DNA from: Bacillota bacterium
GTDB taxonomy: Bacteria > Bacillota > Clostridia > Christensenellales > Aristaeellaceae
Direction: 5' to 3'
Assembly (NCBI GenBank): GCA_023409955.1
Contig: JAEYQQ010000185.1
Location: 1 to 16,416 of the forward strand
DNA: 16,416 bases
The notes under the pieces are model-generated. The model worked only from the letters and a program-made list of their open reading frames with translations, searched no databases and was not told the DNA's origin. The translations under genes and the position numbers were made by a program. Positions 6,475 through 15,149 of the stretch are shown here, piece by piece (the first letter of the stretch is position 1; each line of letters starts with the position of its first letter).

Positions 6475-6476
6475 AG

Positions 6477-6505
6477 GCATAACTCCTTTTCTGCATGCAT
6501 ACCTT
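6477..6505 (+). promoter_or_regulatory. sigmaE-like sporulation promoter of spoIVA
   Basis: GCATAAC (6477-6483), a 14-bp spacer, and CATACCTT (6498-6505) match the Bacillus sigmaE consensus (KMATATT, N14, CATACANT) at five of seven -35 positions and seven of eight -10 positions. The expected start near 6512 leaves a leader of about 23 nt carrying AAGGAGGG. In Bacillus subtilis spoIVA is sigmaE-dependent in the mother cell, which supports the call. Confidence 0.65.
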
Positions 6506-6534
6506 TCATCAAGCGGATGCAAGGAGGGAAACCC

Positions 6535-8022
6535 ATGGATGCAGGAAAGCAGTTCAATTTGTATCAGGATATTGCTGAACGAACCGGCGGCGATGTATAC
6601 ATCGGCGTAGTGGGCCCGGTGCGAACCGGAAAAAGCACCTTTATCGCCAAATTCATGGAGGAATTGGTGCTGCCCCGCATGCCTGCAGGACCCGTAAAAG
6701 ACCGTCTGTCTGACGAACTGCCGCAGGGCGGGTCCGGCCGCACCATCATGACCACTCAGCCCAAGTTCGTACCCGGCGAGGCTGTGGAGGTCTTTTTGCA
6801 GGACAGTACGCCAGTCAAAGTGAGGATGGTTGATTCGGTAGGCTATCTGGTGAAAGGCGCACTGGGAACCACTGAAAATCAGACCGTTCGCATGGTTCAT
6901 ACCCCCTGGTTTGACCAAGACATCCCCTTTGAGCAAGCGGCAGAGATCGGCACCCGTAAGGTGATTAATGACCACGCCACCATCGGCATGGTAGTTACCA
7001 CCGATGGCAGTATCACCGATATTCCCCGCAGCGCCTATGTGGATGCCGAGGAACGGGTGGTCAATGAACTCAAGGCTCTTGGCAAGCCTTTCGTACTTGT
7101 TTTGAACAGTGCTACACCGGAAGCGGCAGAAGCTGCAGCGCTGCAAAAGTCACTGCAAAGCAAATATGATGTACCTACCCTGCTGCTCAATGTCAAGCAA
7201 ATGAGTCTGGGCGACATTCAGGGCGTGTTGGAAAAGATACTGTATGAGTTCCCGCTGCGTGAAGTCCGCCTGAATGTTCCTGCCTGGCTGAACGCTTTGG
7301 ATGTGAACCATTGGCTGGCATCGCACGTACTGGATGGCGTACGCCAGGGCGGCAAAAACCTCAAGCGCATGCGGGATAAGGAAGTATTCGCTCATGCCTT
7401 TGATGGTTCCCCCTATTCTACGGGTCTGCAAAACGATGGCGTAGAGCTGGGCGAGGGACGCGTAACCTACAACATGCCGCTGACCGAGGGACTGTTTAAT
7501 AAGATATTGGGCGAAGAGTGCGGCACAGAAATCAAGGGCGATGCCCACCTGCTGGCGCTGATGAAGGAGCTGGTAGCCGCCAAAGCGGAATACGATCATG
7601 TGGCGGAAGCACTGCGCTCCGTTCGTGAAACCGGTTATGGATTGGTAACACCGGCCATGAACGAGCTTACGCTACAGGAGCCTGAAATCGTGCGCCAGGG
7701 CAGCCGTTTTGGTGTCAAGCTCAAGGCACATGCACCATCGCTTCACTTAATCCGGGTGGATATCGAAACCGAGGTCTCCCCGGTGGTAGGTACCGAAAAG
7801 CAGTCTGAAGAGCTTGTGCGCTACCTGATGGATGAGTTTGAAAACGATCCTCAGCGCATATGGAGCACCGACTTCTTTGGTAAGAGCCTGCATGATTTGG
7901 TTAGGGAAGGCCTTTCCAACAAACTCATGCGTATGCCCTCTGACGCCAGAGACAAAGTACAGGAGACCCTAACCCGCATTATTAATGAGGGATCCGGCGG
8001 AATGATCTGCATACTGCTGTAA
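6535..8022 (+). CDS. spoIVA: SpoIVA, spore coat morphogenetic ATPase
   Basis: Mother-cell protein that polymerises with ATP hydrolysis on the forespore outer membrane and forms the basement layer for the spore coat. The ATG at 6535 has AAGGAGGG (6521-6528) 6 bases upstream and gives 495 residues, close to the roughly 490 usual for the family. The opening segment FNLYQDIAERTGGDVYIG is characteristic. Walker A is GPVRTGKS (27-34, with K33), the sensor threonines are in IMTTQPKFVP (T73, T74), and the Walker B-like segment is RMVDSVGYLV (D100). The C-terminus ends GGSGGMICILL in form, a hydrophobic tail like that needed for forespore targeting with SpoVM. It is monocistronic between a sigmaE-like promoter and a terminator. 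It marks the host as a spore former. Confidence 0.98.
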   Translation: MDAGKQFNLYQDIAERTGGDVYIGVVGPVRTGKSTFIAKFMEELVLPRMPAGPVKDRLSDELPQGGSGRTIMTTQPKFVPGEAVEVFLQDSTPVKVRMVDSVGYLVKGALGTTENQTVRMVHTPWFDQDIPFEQAAEIGTRKVINDHATIGMVVTTDGSITDIPRSAYVDAEERVVNELKALGKPFVLVLNSATPEAAEAAALQKSLQSKYDVPTLLLNVKQMSLGDIQGVLEKILYEFPLREVRLNVPAWLNALDVNHWLASHVLDGVRQGGKNLKRMRDKEVFAHAFDGSPYSTGLQNDGVELGEGRVTYNMPLTEGLFNKILGEECGTEIKGDAHLLALMKELVAAKAEYDHVAEALRSVRETGYGLVTPAMNELTLQEPEIVRQGSRFGVKLKAHAPSLHLIRVDIETEVSPVVGTEKQSEELVRYLMDEFENDPQRIWSTDFFGKSLHDLVREGLSNKLMRMPSDARDKVQETLTRIINEGSGGMICILL

Positions 8023-8033
8023 TACACGATTTA

Positions 8034-8077
8034 TGGCAGCAGATACATAAACCCAAGAACCATTTATACAGCTGCCA
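8034..8077. repeat. Inverted repeat between spoIVA and its terminator
   Basis: TGGCAGC (8034-8040) and GCTGCCA (8071-8077) are perfect inverted arms, and inside them ATAAA (8047-8051) faces TTTAT (8063-8067). The resulting hairpin has an internal loop and no T tract on either strand, so it is not a terminator. It may stabilise the 3' end of spoIVA mRNA. Confidence 0.4.
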
Positions 8078-8088
8078 ATTCATCAGCG

Positions 8089-8121
8089 CAGGCCCGCCAT
8101 CGACGATAGCGGGCCTGTTTT
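8089..8121 (+). terminator. Rho-independent terminator after spoIVA
   Basis: CAGGCCCGC (8089-8097) pairs over 9 bp with GCGGGCCTG (8109-8117), and ATC/GAT can pair inside; TTTT follows at 8118-8121. On the minus strand no T tract follows the hairpin, so it serves mainly the rightward transcript. Confidence 0.75.
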
Positions 8122-8164
8122 GCTGCAGGCAGGAGATGCTACTGAGTTGGAATTGCGGTTTTCA

Positions 8165-9922
8165 TTAGATTCCTAGCTGTTCCGTTTCATTCTGAGGACG
8201 TACTAGTTCCCCTATCTCCTGTGCAGGATGCAAAGGGATCAGGATAGCCGCCAGCGTATCCCCTCTGCTATCCTCTCCGATGTGAAGGGATGCCCTTTTG
8301 CCGTATATCAGCCGCAGCCGCTGGCTAATGTTACGAATGCCAACGTGATTTTCTCCGGGAGCATCCTCATTCATTAAGGATGTAATCTTCTCCCTGTCCT
8401 CCCTGCTTAAGCGGCGGCCATTGTTCATGACCTCCACATGCAGATAAGAAGCATCTGCAAACACATTCAGACGAATATGCCCGCCGCCTGCCGGAGCAAT
8501 CCCATGCTCAATGGCGTTTTCCAAAAGCGTTTGAATCACAAGGCGCGGAAGGCTGTATTCCATAAGCGCCGGATCGATATCCTTATAGATGGTCAGCTTT
8601 TCGCCAAAGCGCAACCGAACAAAGTAAAAATACGCATCCGCAATGGTAAGCTCTTGTGATATAGGCACCATGCGGTGGTCACCCCGGTCAAGGCTTGCAT
8701 TCAGTAGTACGCTCAGCGCCTCCACCATGGCGGCTATGGCTTCATTGCTGTCCATCCTGGCCTGCCAGGTAATCATCTCCAGGGCATTGTTCAAAAAGTG
8801 GGGATTGATACGGCTTTGCAAGGCTTTAATACGAGCATCGCGCAATGCAATTTCTTCTTTGTATGCCGTATCGATGAGCCGCTGGATTTGTGTACTCATG
8901 GTAGAAAACGCGATACCCAGCTGGCCCAGTTCATCCTTTCCATTCATTGGCACAGTCACGCCCAGCTCACCATTTGCCATGCGCCGGGATGCCTTTGACA
9001 ACAGGAAGATTGGCTTGGAAATGCGCCGGTGCACAAACCACATGATCATAATACCAATAGGAACAATAGCAAACAAAAGAATAAAGAAAACCTGCTTGAA
9101 TTGTGTCATTTGGGCGTAAACAGATTCTTTTGACACCTGCAATCTGGTATTGAATATGAAATCCCGCTCCGAATGCTTTTGAACGTACGAAAGAGTATTC
9201 CGTTGCTCCATAAGGCCAGATGACGCAGCTTCCCAATCAGGGGCCTGGCCGGAACAGCTTTGAAATCCACCTAGTTGAATATCAAACTTACTGCCCCATG
9301 TTTGGCCCGCACTCGCCAAGGGTGCAAACATCTCCTGCATGTTCATGCCCAATACCAGCATGCCATAGCGCTCCATACGCAGGTTGTACAGGTTGCGCAC
9401 CAGATACAACTTCCCGTTCCAGCCGGCAAAGCTGCACTTGGTATCCAGGGTTAGCCCCAGTTCCATGGCTAGTTGCTGGGCACTCTCCTGAAAACTCAGT
9501 GCTTCCTGATACCCTGCCCCTGTGTACATAAAAGCATCCGGCCGGCTAATGGGAAAGTAAGCCGCAAAGGTGAACAGGGAATCCCGGCCAAATTTACGCT
9601 CCAGATAATTACGGCTGATGCGGTAAAAGTCGGAATAGCTAAGCCTTTCCGAGCTAAAGTTTTGATATGCACCAGCCAGTTCACCATCATACGTTGCATC
9701 CTTGGCCAGGGTGATAACCCGATTGACAATCTGCAGTGTGGATGCATGGGCATATTCTGCGCTGGAATTCAGCGCCGCCTTCGTTTTATCCTCCAGCGCA
9801 CCAATAAAGACACCGCCCATGTACCCCCCCAGCGCCAGTGCAGGCAAAAGCCAGCACAACAACACTATCATCAAAATGCGGAAGCGCAGGGATTTTACAT
9901 AGATGCGAAACTTATGGAGCAT
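8165..9922 (-). CDS. YesM/LytS-type sensor histidine kinase (orphan)
   Basis: Membrane sensor kinase of 585 residues. Order of parts: basic N-terminus, transmembrane helix 1 (about 15-37), an extracytoplasmic sensor region (about 38-277) with two cysteines (C163, C223), transmembrane helix 2 (278-298), HAMP linker (about 299-352), His_kinase dimer region with phospho-acceptor H375 in RINPHFLNNALEMI, and the ATPase domain with N469 in LLENAIEHG and the glycine loop HVGIRNISQRL (526-536). The NPHFLNN motif places it in the class that pairs with AraC- or LytTR-type response regulators and often senses sugars. The ATG at 9922 has GGGGGAA about 6-7 bases upstream. It begins 25 bases after the phosphohexomutase stop, so it is probably the last gene of the GH94 operon. 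No response regulator gene is present in the window. Confidence 0.93.
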   Translation of the reverse strand: MLHKFRIYVKSLRFRILMIVLLCWLLPALALGGYMGGVFIGALEDKTKAALNSSAEYAHASTLQIVNRVITLAKDATYDGELAGAYQNFSSERLSYSDFYRISRNYLERKFGRDSLFTFAAYFPISRPDAFMYTGAGYQEALSFQESAQQLAMELGLTLDTKCSFAGWNGKLYLVRNLYNLRMERYGMLVLGMNMQEMFAPLASAGQTWGSKFDIQLGGFQSCSGQAPDWEAASSGLMEQRNTLSYVQKHSERDFIFNTRLQVSKESVYAQMTQFKQVFFILLFAIVPIGIMIMWFVHRRISKPIFLLSKASRRMANGELGVTVPMNGKDELGQLGIAFSTMSTQIQRLIDTAYKEEIALRDARIKALQSRINPHFLNNALEMITWQARMDSNEAIAAMVEALSVLLNASLDRGDHRMVPISQELTIADAYFYFVRLRFGEKLTIYKDIDPALMEYSLPRLVIQTLLENAIEHGIAPAGGGHIRLNVFADASYLHVEVMNNGRRLSREDREKITSLMNEDAPGENHVGIRNISQRLRLIYGKRASLHIGEDSRGDTLAAILIPLHPAQEIGELVRPQNETEQLGI

Positions 9923-9947
9923 GGCAATTCCCCCATGCCAATTACAT

Positions 9948-11363
9948 TTACATATCCAAACCCAGGAACTTGGCAGTGGTCATGCACATGGCCTCTGCTT
10001 TTTCCTTATCGGGCATTTCGCAGAAAACACGAAGCCTGGGCTCTGTGCCGCTGAAGCGGATAATGATCCAGCCATCAGAAAAGTAAACCTTAACGCCATC
10101 CATGTAGGATACGCTCTTGACCTCCTGTGAAAAGACAGGAAGCTTTTTATCCTCCATCAGCAATTTCAAGAGGCGCTGCTTTTGCTCAGGCTCAAAGGGC
10201 CAGTCATATTCTGCCATATAGGTTTCGCCAAATTCTTGGTACATCCTCTTTGTCAGTGTACTTAGCTTTTCTCCGGTAACAGCCATCATCTCCACCAGCA
10301 GCGTGGCAGCATGAATACCATCCTTGCCAAGGATATGTCCCCGAACCGTCAGCCCGCCGGAGGATTCGCCGCCGATAACGGCATTGTACTTTTCCATGGC
10401 CGCAGAAATATGCTTAAAGCCCACAGGCACCTCATGGCAGGTTTCCCCAAAGGCCGCAGCGACCCTGTCCAGCAAATGCGTAGTGGCCAGGTTCCGCACC
10501 GCCGAGCCGTGCCAGCGCTTGTACTTGAGCAGATAGTAATACAAAAGCACCAGTATCTCATTGGGATGCACGAATCTACCCATATCATCAATCAGGCCGA
10601 TTCGGTCGGCATCACCGTCAGTTGCAATACCGATATCCGCTTTGCTTTCCAGCACAGCACCTCGAAGCGCCCCCAATGTATCCACATTGGGCGTAGGCAG
10701 CCTGCCGCCAAAGAGAGCATCGTGGCGCTCATGGATCACATCCACATCACAACGGGCTGTTAAGAGAATGGTCTGCAAAGATGTCCGGCTGACACCATAC
10801 ATGGGGTCCAGTATGATGTGCAGATTACGTGAGCGGATAGCATCCATGTTCACACCCCGGATAATGGCATCCAGATACTGGTTTTGCGGCGCGATCTCCT
10901 CCACAAGTCCAAGCCGAACTGCCTGCTCATAGGGCATGGTGGATATTTCACCATCTGTAATGGCATTAGCGCTCTCCCCCAGGGGTTCGGTTATCTCCAA
11001 GGCAGCATCCCGTCCGCCTTTGGTAAAGAGCTTGATGCCATTATACAACGCTGGGTTGTGGCTGGCGGTGACCGCCATGCCGTAATGCAGGCCGTAATAA
11101 CGTACAGTAAACATGATAAGCGGAGTAGGCGCTTCCCTGGTAATAAAGTAGGTATGAATTCCTTGGGCAGCCATGACCTCCGCTGCCCATCTTGCCGACT
11201 CTCTGGACAAAAACCGCCGGTCAAAGCCAATCACAAAACCAGGCGTCGCCACATCTTCCGCCTTCATACGCCGCGCAATGGCCACCATCAGGCGCTGCAC
11301 ATTGGCTTTGGTAAAATCCTCACCAATGATGGCCCGCCATCCGCCTGTTCCAAACACAATCAT
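9948..11363 (-). CDS. Alpha-D-phosphohexomutase (phosphoglucomutase/phosphomannomutase family)
   Basis: Cytoplasmic enzyme that interconverts hexose 1-phosphates and 6-phosphates. All four active-site elements are present in its 471 residues: catalytic phosphoserine S101 in TASHNPALYNGIK, the metal loop DGDADRIG (D249, D251, D253), the sugar-specificity loop GGESSGG (331-337), and the phosphate-binding loop RFSGTEPRLR (436-445). The GESSG loop is commonly seen in enzymes using glucose or mannose phosphates, but specificity, including for N-acetylglucosamine phosphates, is not certain. The ATG at 11363 has GGGAGG (11371-11376 on the plus strand) 7 bases upstream. The stop codon of the upstream GH94 gene overlaps this site, so translation is probably coupled. 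A phosphorylase making a sugar 1-phosphate just upstream explains the pairing. Confidence 0.94.
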   Translation of the reverse strand: MIVFGTGGWRAIIGEDFTKANVQRLMVAIARRMKAEDVATPGFVIGFDRRFLSRESARWAAEVMAAQGIHTYFITREAPTPLIMFTVRYYGLHYGMAVTASHNPALYNGIKLFTKGGRDAALEITEPLGESANAITDGEISTMPYEQAVRLGLVEEIAPQNQYLDAIIRGVNMDAIRSRNLHIILDPMYGVSRTSLQTILLTARCDVDVIHERHDALFGGRLPTPNVDTLGALRGAVLESKADIGIATDGDADRIGLIDDMGRFVHPNEILVLLYYYLLKYKRWHGSAVRNLATTHLLDRVAAAFGETCHEVPVGFKHISAAMEKYNAVIGGESSGGLTVRGHILGKDGIHAATLLVEMMAVTGEKLSTLTKRMYQEFGETYMAEYDWPFEPEQKQRLLKLLMEDKKLPVFSQEVKSVSYMDGVKVYFSDGWIIIRFSGTEPRLRVFCEMPDKEKAEAMCMTTAKFLGLDM

Positions 11364-11375
11364 ACTGTATCCTCC

Positions 11376-13766
11376 CTACGGATTTCCCATTATAATTTCA
11401 ACGGCATGGCTGGTGCCCTCCGGGAAAATGGGAATACGGTCGGCATCCTTGCCATCCACCTTTATCCTTAATACACCCTTTTGCACATGGATGGGGTTTT
11501 TGACCGTAATCTGGTATGTTGCTCCCCGGAATACACGTGTGAGTGAAAACCCTTCCCATTCTGCTGGGATGCAAGGATCGATCTCAAGGTGGTCCCACTG
11601 GGGCCTGATGCCCAGCATGTACCTTGTGGCTGCATAATACGCCCAGCCTGCACTGCCTGTCATCCAGGGGTGCCTGGCCCTGCCATGGGCTGTATGCTCT
11701 TTGCCCATGATGAACTGACAGTAGGCATAAGGTTCGCTTTGACGTATTTCGATCTTATCGTTCTGGCGCATCGGCAGCAGAGCATTGTACAGCTTCATGG
11801 CCCGGTCGCCTCGGCCCAGCATGGCCTCCGCCACCCAGGCCCAGGGATTGGGATGACTGAAGATGGCGCCGTTTTCTTTGACACCCGCATAGACCCTGGT
11901 GACAAAGCCGATGGAATCATCAGGCGTTTTAAATCCGGGCGCGTTCAGCATCAGGCCATAGGGGGTAAACAGGTAATCAAAAACTGCATCCATGGCTGAT
12001 TCACCCTGCTCTTTGGTAATGGCACCGGAAATCACTGCCCAGGCGTTGCTCTCCAAGTGCACTTTGCCCTCTTTGGAATCCTGGGTACCGATAGGTACAC
12101 CCTTGCCTGTAATGCCGCGGATAAACCACTTGCCGTTCCACAGCACCTTTCGACAATTATCCGCCATTTCCTTTTCCATGGTCCTGTACAGGCGCACATC
12201 TTCGCTGCGCTTTAAGAAGGCTGCAGCAGACAGAAAGTGATTCAGTGCCCACAAATGCAAAAAGGAAACCATGGCACTTTCACCGCCGCCCAGATTTAAG
12301 CAGTCATTCCAGTCTGCCCGAAGGCCCTTGGCAATGCTGTGTGCACCCAACTGGCTGTAGGTAAAGTCCAGTATTTTTTTCATATGCTCATATACCGTAT
12401 TCTGACCGCCATCGGCATAGGGAATCACCTGGTGAAAAAAGTCTACCTCTCCTGTTTCCCGCACATACTCACAGATGGCTGGAATCAGCCATAGCGCATC
12501 GTCTGCACATACATCCTTCAGGCCATGGATCATCTGGCTCTTGTCTGGTGTAGGTACAACAGTGGGCGACTGGAAGGATTGCTTTTTCCCAGGTGTGAAC
12601 CATGCAGGATCAAACAGGTGCAGGCCGTACCCCTCTCGCACCTGACCGCGTAAAAGCTGTGTGATGCGCAGCCTGCACATATCCGGATTGGAATGCGGCA
12701 CACACATGGCATCCTGGGCAGTGTCGCGGTAGCCAAGGCCGGTGCGGCCTCCCACCTCAATAAAGGAGGCAAAGCGGGAGAACATGACGTTTACTTCACT
12801 TTGGTACAGGTTCCACAGGTTCAGGCTGGTGTTCATATCAGCATTGGGGGTGTTCACCTGCAGGCGGGAAAGCTTTTCATGCCAGAAGGCAGCCAGGCTT
12901 TCAAAGGCTGCATCCACCACAGGGAAGGTATACTTTTCTCTGGCCTTTTTCGCCTCATGGGCGTTTCCCTGGCCTAAGATAAACAGCACCCGCGTTGTCT
13001 CCCCCGGTGCAAGTACCAGTTGATTTTGCAGAGCACCGCAATGATTGCCGGTGAGTTCATAGCTGCCGGAGAGCTTGCCGCTCTCCACACCGATGGGATT
13101 GGTCTCTGTGCGGTATGGGCCGATAAACGCATCCCGCAGGCAATCATAACCTATGGGAGCAAAACTGGCGGTAAAGAATTGATGGCTATCCTCTTCATAA
13201 TGCAGCTCATATTCCACAGCCCCATTTACATACCTGGAGCCAGAGGAGTACAAACTCATTTGAAAATTTTGGTTGTCCATATCGATGTGGTGAAAGGAAA
13301 ACTCCACATACCCAAACAAATCCAGCGTGCGGGTTTTATCTGTGGTATTTGCCACGGTCACATCCCATAAAACCACCTGATCATTCCTAGGGATAAACAG
13401 GGTCTGGCTGGCGGATATGCCCTGGTACTCGCACAGATACTTGCTGTAGCTCAAGCCATGGCGGCAGGCATACTTGGCCTGGTTTAGCGGGATACCGGTG
13501 GGCTGCCAGCTTATAGACCAGTACTTGCCTGTATCCTGGTCCCGCAGATATACATAGTGACCAGGCCGATCCATGGGTACGCCATTGGGACGAAAGCGCG
13601 TGATTCGATGATATTGGGGAGAATCCAGCCAGGCATAGCCGCCTGCCGTATGGTTGAATACACCACCCATCCGCTGGGTTCCAATGTAATTGGTCCAGGA
13701 TACAGGAACATCCACCCGGTCAATCACATACTCCCTGGCTTCATTATCAAAATACCCGTAGCGCAT
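11376..13766 (-). CDS. GH94 beta-glycoside phosphorylase, N,N'-diacetylchitobiose phosphorylase-like
   Basis: Cytoplasmic enzyme that splits a beta-linked disaccharide with inorganic phosphate to give a free sugar and an alpha-sugar 1-phosphate. The ATG at 13766 has GGGGAGG 7 bases upstream and the family opening MRYGYFDNEAREYVI; a frame extension upstream to 13862 has no such signals. The 796 residues match the length of cellobiose and chitobiose phosphorylases: N-terminal beta-sandwich (about 1-270), linker helices, and an (alpha/alpha)6 barrel with general acid D485 in ADWNDCLNLGGGES. H638 (FSHPNPW) and T703 (HPWMTGSAGW) are candidate phosphate ligands, 65 residues apart as I recall for the Vibrio chitobiose phosphorylase. 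Stretches such as RPGHYVYLRD, YWSISWQP and NHCG also resemble that enzyme from memory more than cellobiose phosphorylase. The substrate therefore leans to chitobiose but is not proven. Confidence 0.92.
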   Translation of the reverse strand: MRYGYFDNEAREYVIDRVDVPVSWTNYIGTQRMGGVFNHTAGGYAWLDSPQYHRITRFRPNGVPMDRPGHYVYLRDQDTGKYWSISWQPTGIPLNQAKYACRHGLSYSKYLCEYQGISASQTLFIPRNDQVVLWDVTVANTTDKTRTLDLFGYVEFSFHHIDMDNQNFQMSLYSSGSRYVNGAVEYELHYEEDSHQFFTASFAPIGYDCLRDAFIGPYRTETNPIGVESGKLSGSYELTGNHCGALQNQLVLAPGETTRVLFILGQGNAHEAKKAREKYTFPVVDAAFESLAAFWHEKLSRLQVNTPNADMNTSLNLWNLYQSEVNVMFSRFASFIEVGGRTGLGYRDTAQDAMCVPHSNPDMCRLRITQLLRGQVREGYGLHLFDPAWFTPGKKQSFQSPTVVPTPDKSQMIHGLKDVCADDALWLIPAICEYVRETGEVDFFHQVIPYADGGQNTVYEHMKKILDFTYSQLGAHSIAKGLRADWNDCLNLGGGESAMVSFLHLWALNHFLSAAAFLKRSEDVRLYRTMEKEMADNCRKVLWNGKWFIRGITGKGVPIGTQDSKEGKVHLESNAWAVISGAITKEQGESAMDAVFDYLFTPYGLMLNAPGFKTPDDSIGFVTRVYAGVKENGAIFSHPNPWAWVAEAMLGRGDRAMKLYNALLPMRQNDKIEIRQSEPYAYCQFIMGKEHTAHGRARHPWMTGSAGWAYYAATRYMLGIRPQWDHLEIDPCIPAEWEGFSLTRVFRGATYQITVKNPIHVQKGVLRIKVDGKDADRIPIFPEGTSHAVEIIMGNP

Positions 13767-13804
13767 CGTCACGCCTCCCCGTATCTTCTCAGTGTTCATA
13801 GTAT

Positions 13805-13833
13805 CATATATACTCACTGGATGACATGCACAA
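13805..13833 (-). promoter_or_regulatory. Possible sigmaA promoter of the GH94 operon
   Basis: Read on the minus strand, TTGTGC (13833-13828) is followed by 17 bp and TATATG (13810-13805). A neighbouring TATGAT with a 19-bp spacer is an alternative -10 box. The predicted start near 13797 leaves about 30 nt before the ATG at 13766. The boxes are mediocre matches, so control by an activator is possible. Confidence 0.4.
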
Positions 13834-13872
13834 ATATGGCGTTTGTTGTATTTCATTGCCATACCTTACTGC

Positions 13873-13909
13873 AAAAACGAAAAATGTTCTGTGCAATTGC
13901 ACAGAACAT
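13873..13909 (-). terminator. Palindromic terminator after the EAL-HDOD gene
   Basis: A perfect 26-bp palindrome spans 13884-13909: ATGTTCTGTGC pairs with GCACAGAACAT around AATT. On the minus strand it is followed by TTTTTCGTTTTT (down to 13873), the form of an intrinsic terminator, and it lies 34 bases beyond the stop of the EAL-HDOD gene. On the plus strand no T tract follows. Because it is fully symmetric and about 50 bp upstream of the GH94 promoter, it could also bind a dimeric regulator. Confidence 0.75.
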
Positions 13910-13943
13910 ATAAAGAAGGCAATTAGTAATGAATGTTCAGTCT

Positions 13944-15149
13944 TTAAACGTTTTGATTAACAATCCACTGCAGCGATTCAACATACAACGGCATCAGGTT
14001 TTCAGACCTCATTCCGGGTGCGATCCGCAGAGAATCAACCTTATCCCAGTCTCCCAATTCATAGCTGAGAACAAGGTTCAAAGCCTGGCCAATACTGTTA
14101 CCGCCCATCAAAAGCGCATCCTTGATATCTGCTGAAATAGGCAGTTCACATATCGCCTCCTCCATCGTACGGTCCAGCAGGACGTCAATGGATGAGAACA
14201 AACCAGCAAGAAAATAGTCATTGCGCTTTTCTTCTGCACCGATATTTGCCGCAACAAGTTCCATAAACTTTGCTCGAATCAAACAATTGGTAATCAGCTC
14301 ACCATTTTCCGCATTCTTAACATTCTTAAGGAGCAAAAGGTAAACCCACTTGCCAATTTCGTTCAGTCCCATTTTTACTAATGCAAGCCTGATATTATAC
14401 ACGGCTTGCCTGGAACCGTAATACACTGACCCGGCAAGCTTCAAAAGCTTGTAAGTCAGACCCACATCCGATTCGATGATCTCAGCCATCGTACCCAAAT
14501 CAGGGTCATTCTTGTTCAGTTCCTTCATCAGGCGAAGAAGGGTAGAAGGAATGGTCGCTATCTCCTTCCGCTTCTCCATCACCGGCCGGCTGAAAAAATA
14601 CCCCTGAAAAAAATCATAGCCCATGCTGCAGGCTTTCAAGTATTCCTCCCGGGTTTCTACCTTCTCAGCAAGAAATTTTACTTTGCCCTTATAGTTATTG
14701 ATAAAGTGCTGCTGCATATCTTCATCAACAACTGAAAATTCCACCTTAACAATGTCTGCAAACTCAAAAAAAGGAATAGCCGTATCTGAAAACGCAAAAT
14801 CATCCAATGCAATGGTATAGCCTTTTGATTTTAAGTGCTTAAGTGCATCCATCACTTCTTCTGTGGGTTCTACGCTTTCCAAAACCTCCACCACAATATT
14901 CTTCTTTGGCAGTACCAAAGGAATTTCACTGACCAGCATATCTTTTGAAAAATTGATAAAAGCCTTCTTGCCTCCAGTAAGATCATGAAGCTGCATCACA
15001 AGAAAAGCATTGTTGATCAGGTCAGCTGTGGCCTGATTATCATCAATGCCTTCATAATAATTATTCATACTGCGTCGGTAAAGCAGTTCATACCCGATAA
15101 TGCTCTGTTCTTTATCAAATATCGGCTGACGCGCAAGATATACTTCCAA
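13944..15149 (-). CDS. EAL-HDOD signalling protein (YuxH/CdgJ-like)
   Basis: Cytoplasmic two-domain protein, 401 residues from the chosen start. The start is taken as TTG 15149, because AGAAGG lies 7 bases upstream and it yields the typical opening (M)EVYLARQPIF; a GTG at 15170 adds seven residues but has no SD. The EAL-like domain (about 1-200) carries YELLYR in place of EALxR. The other positions expected for c-di-GMP hydrolysis look present: E21, N66 (INFS), E88, D116-D117 (LDDF), K135, E162 (AEKVE) and Q182 (QGYFFSRP). The HDOD domain (about 201-390, including ESDVGLTYKLLKLAGS) is a regulatory HD-related fold lacking the metal HD pair. Related proteins affect motility or biofilm formation in other bacteria. 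It is monocistronic, with its own promoter and terminator; whether it hydrolyses c-di-GMP or only binds partners is open. Confidence 0.92.
   Translation of the reverse strand: MEVYLARQPIFDKEQSIIGYELLYRRSMNNYYEGIDDNQATADLINNAFLVMQLHDLTGGKKAFINFSKDMLVSEIPLVLPKKNIVVEVLESVEPTEEVMDALKHLKSKGYTIALDDFAFSDTAIPFFEFADIVKVEFSVVDEDMQQHFINNYKGKVKFLAEKVETREEYLKACSMGYDFFQGYFFSRPVMEKRKEIATIPSTLLRLMKELNKNDPDLGTMAEIIESDVGLTYKLLKLAGSVYYGSRQAVYNIRLALVKMGLNEIGKWVYLLLLKNVKNAENGELITNCLIRAKFMELVAANIGAEEKRNDYFLAGLFSSIDVLLDRTMEEAICELPISADIKDALLMGGNSIGQALNLVLSYELGDWDKVDSLRIAPGMRSENLMPLYVESLQWIVNQNV

Noticed and set aside
6473..6490. Small hairpin AAAGG/CCTTT with TTTT as a terminator of the ArsR-type gene
   Set aside because: Only 5 bp of weak stem, and the bases are better explained as part of the sigmaE-like spoIVA promoter.
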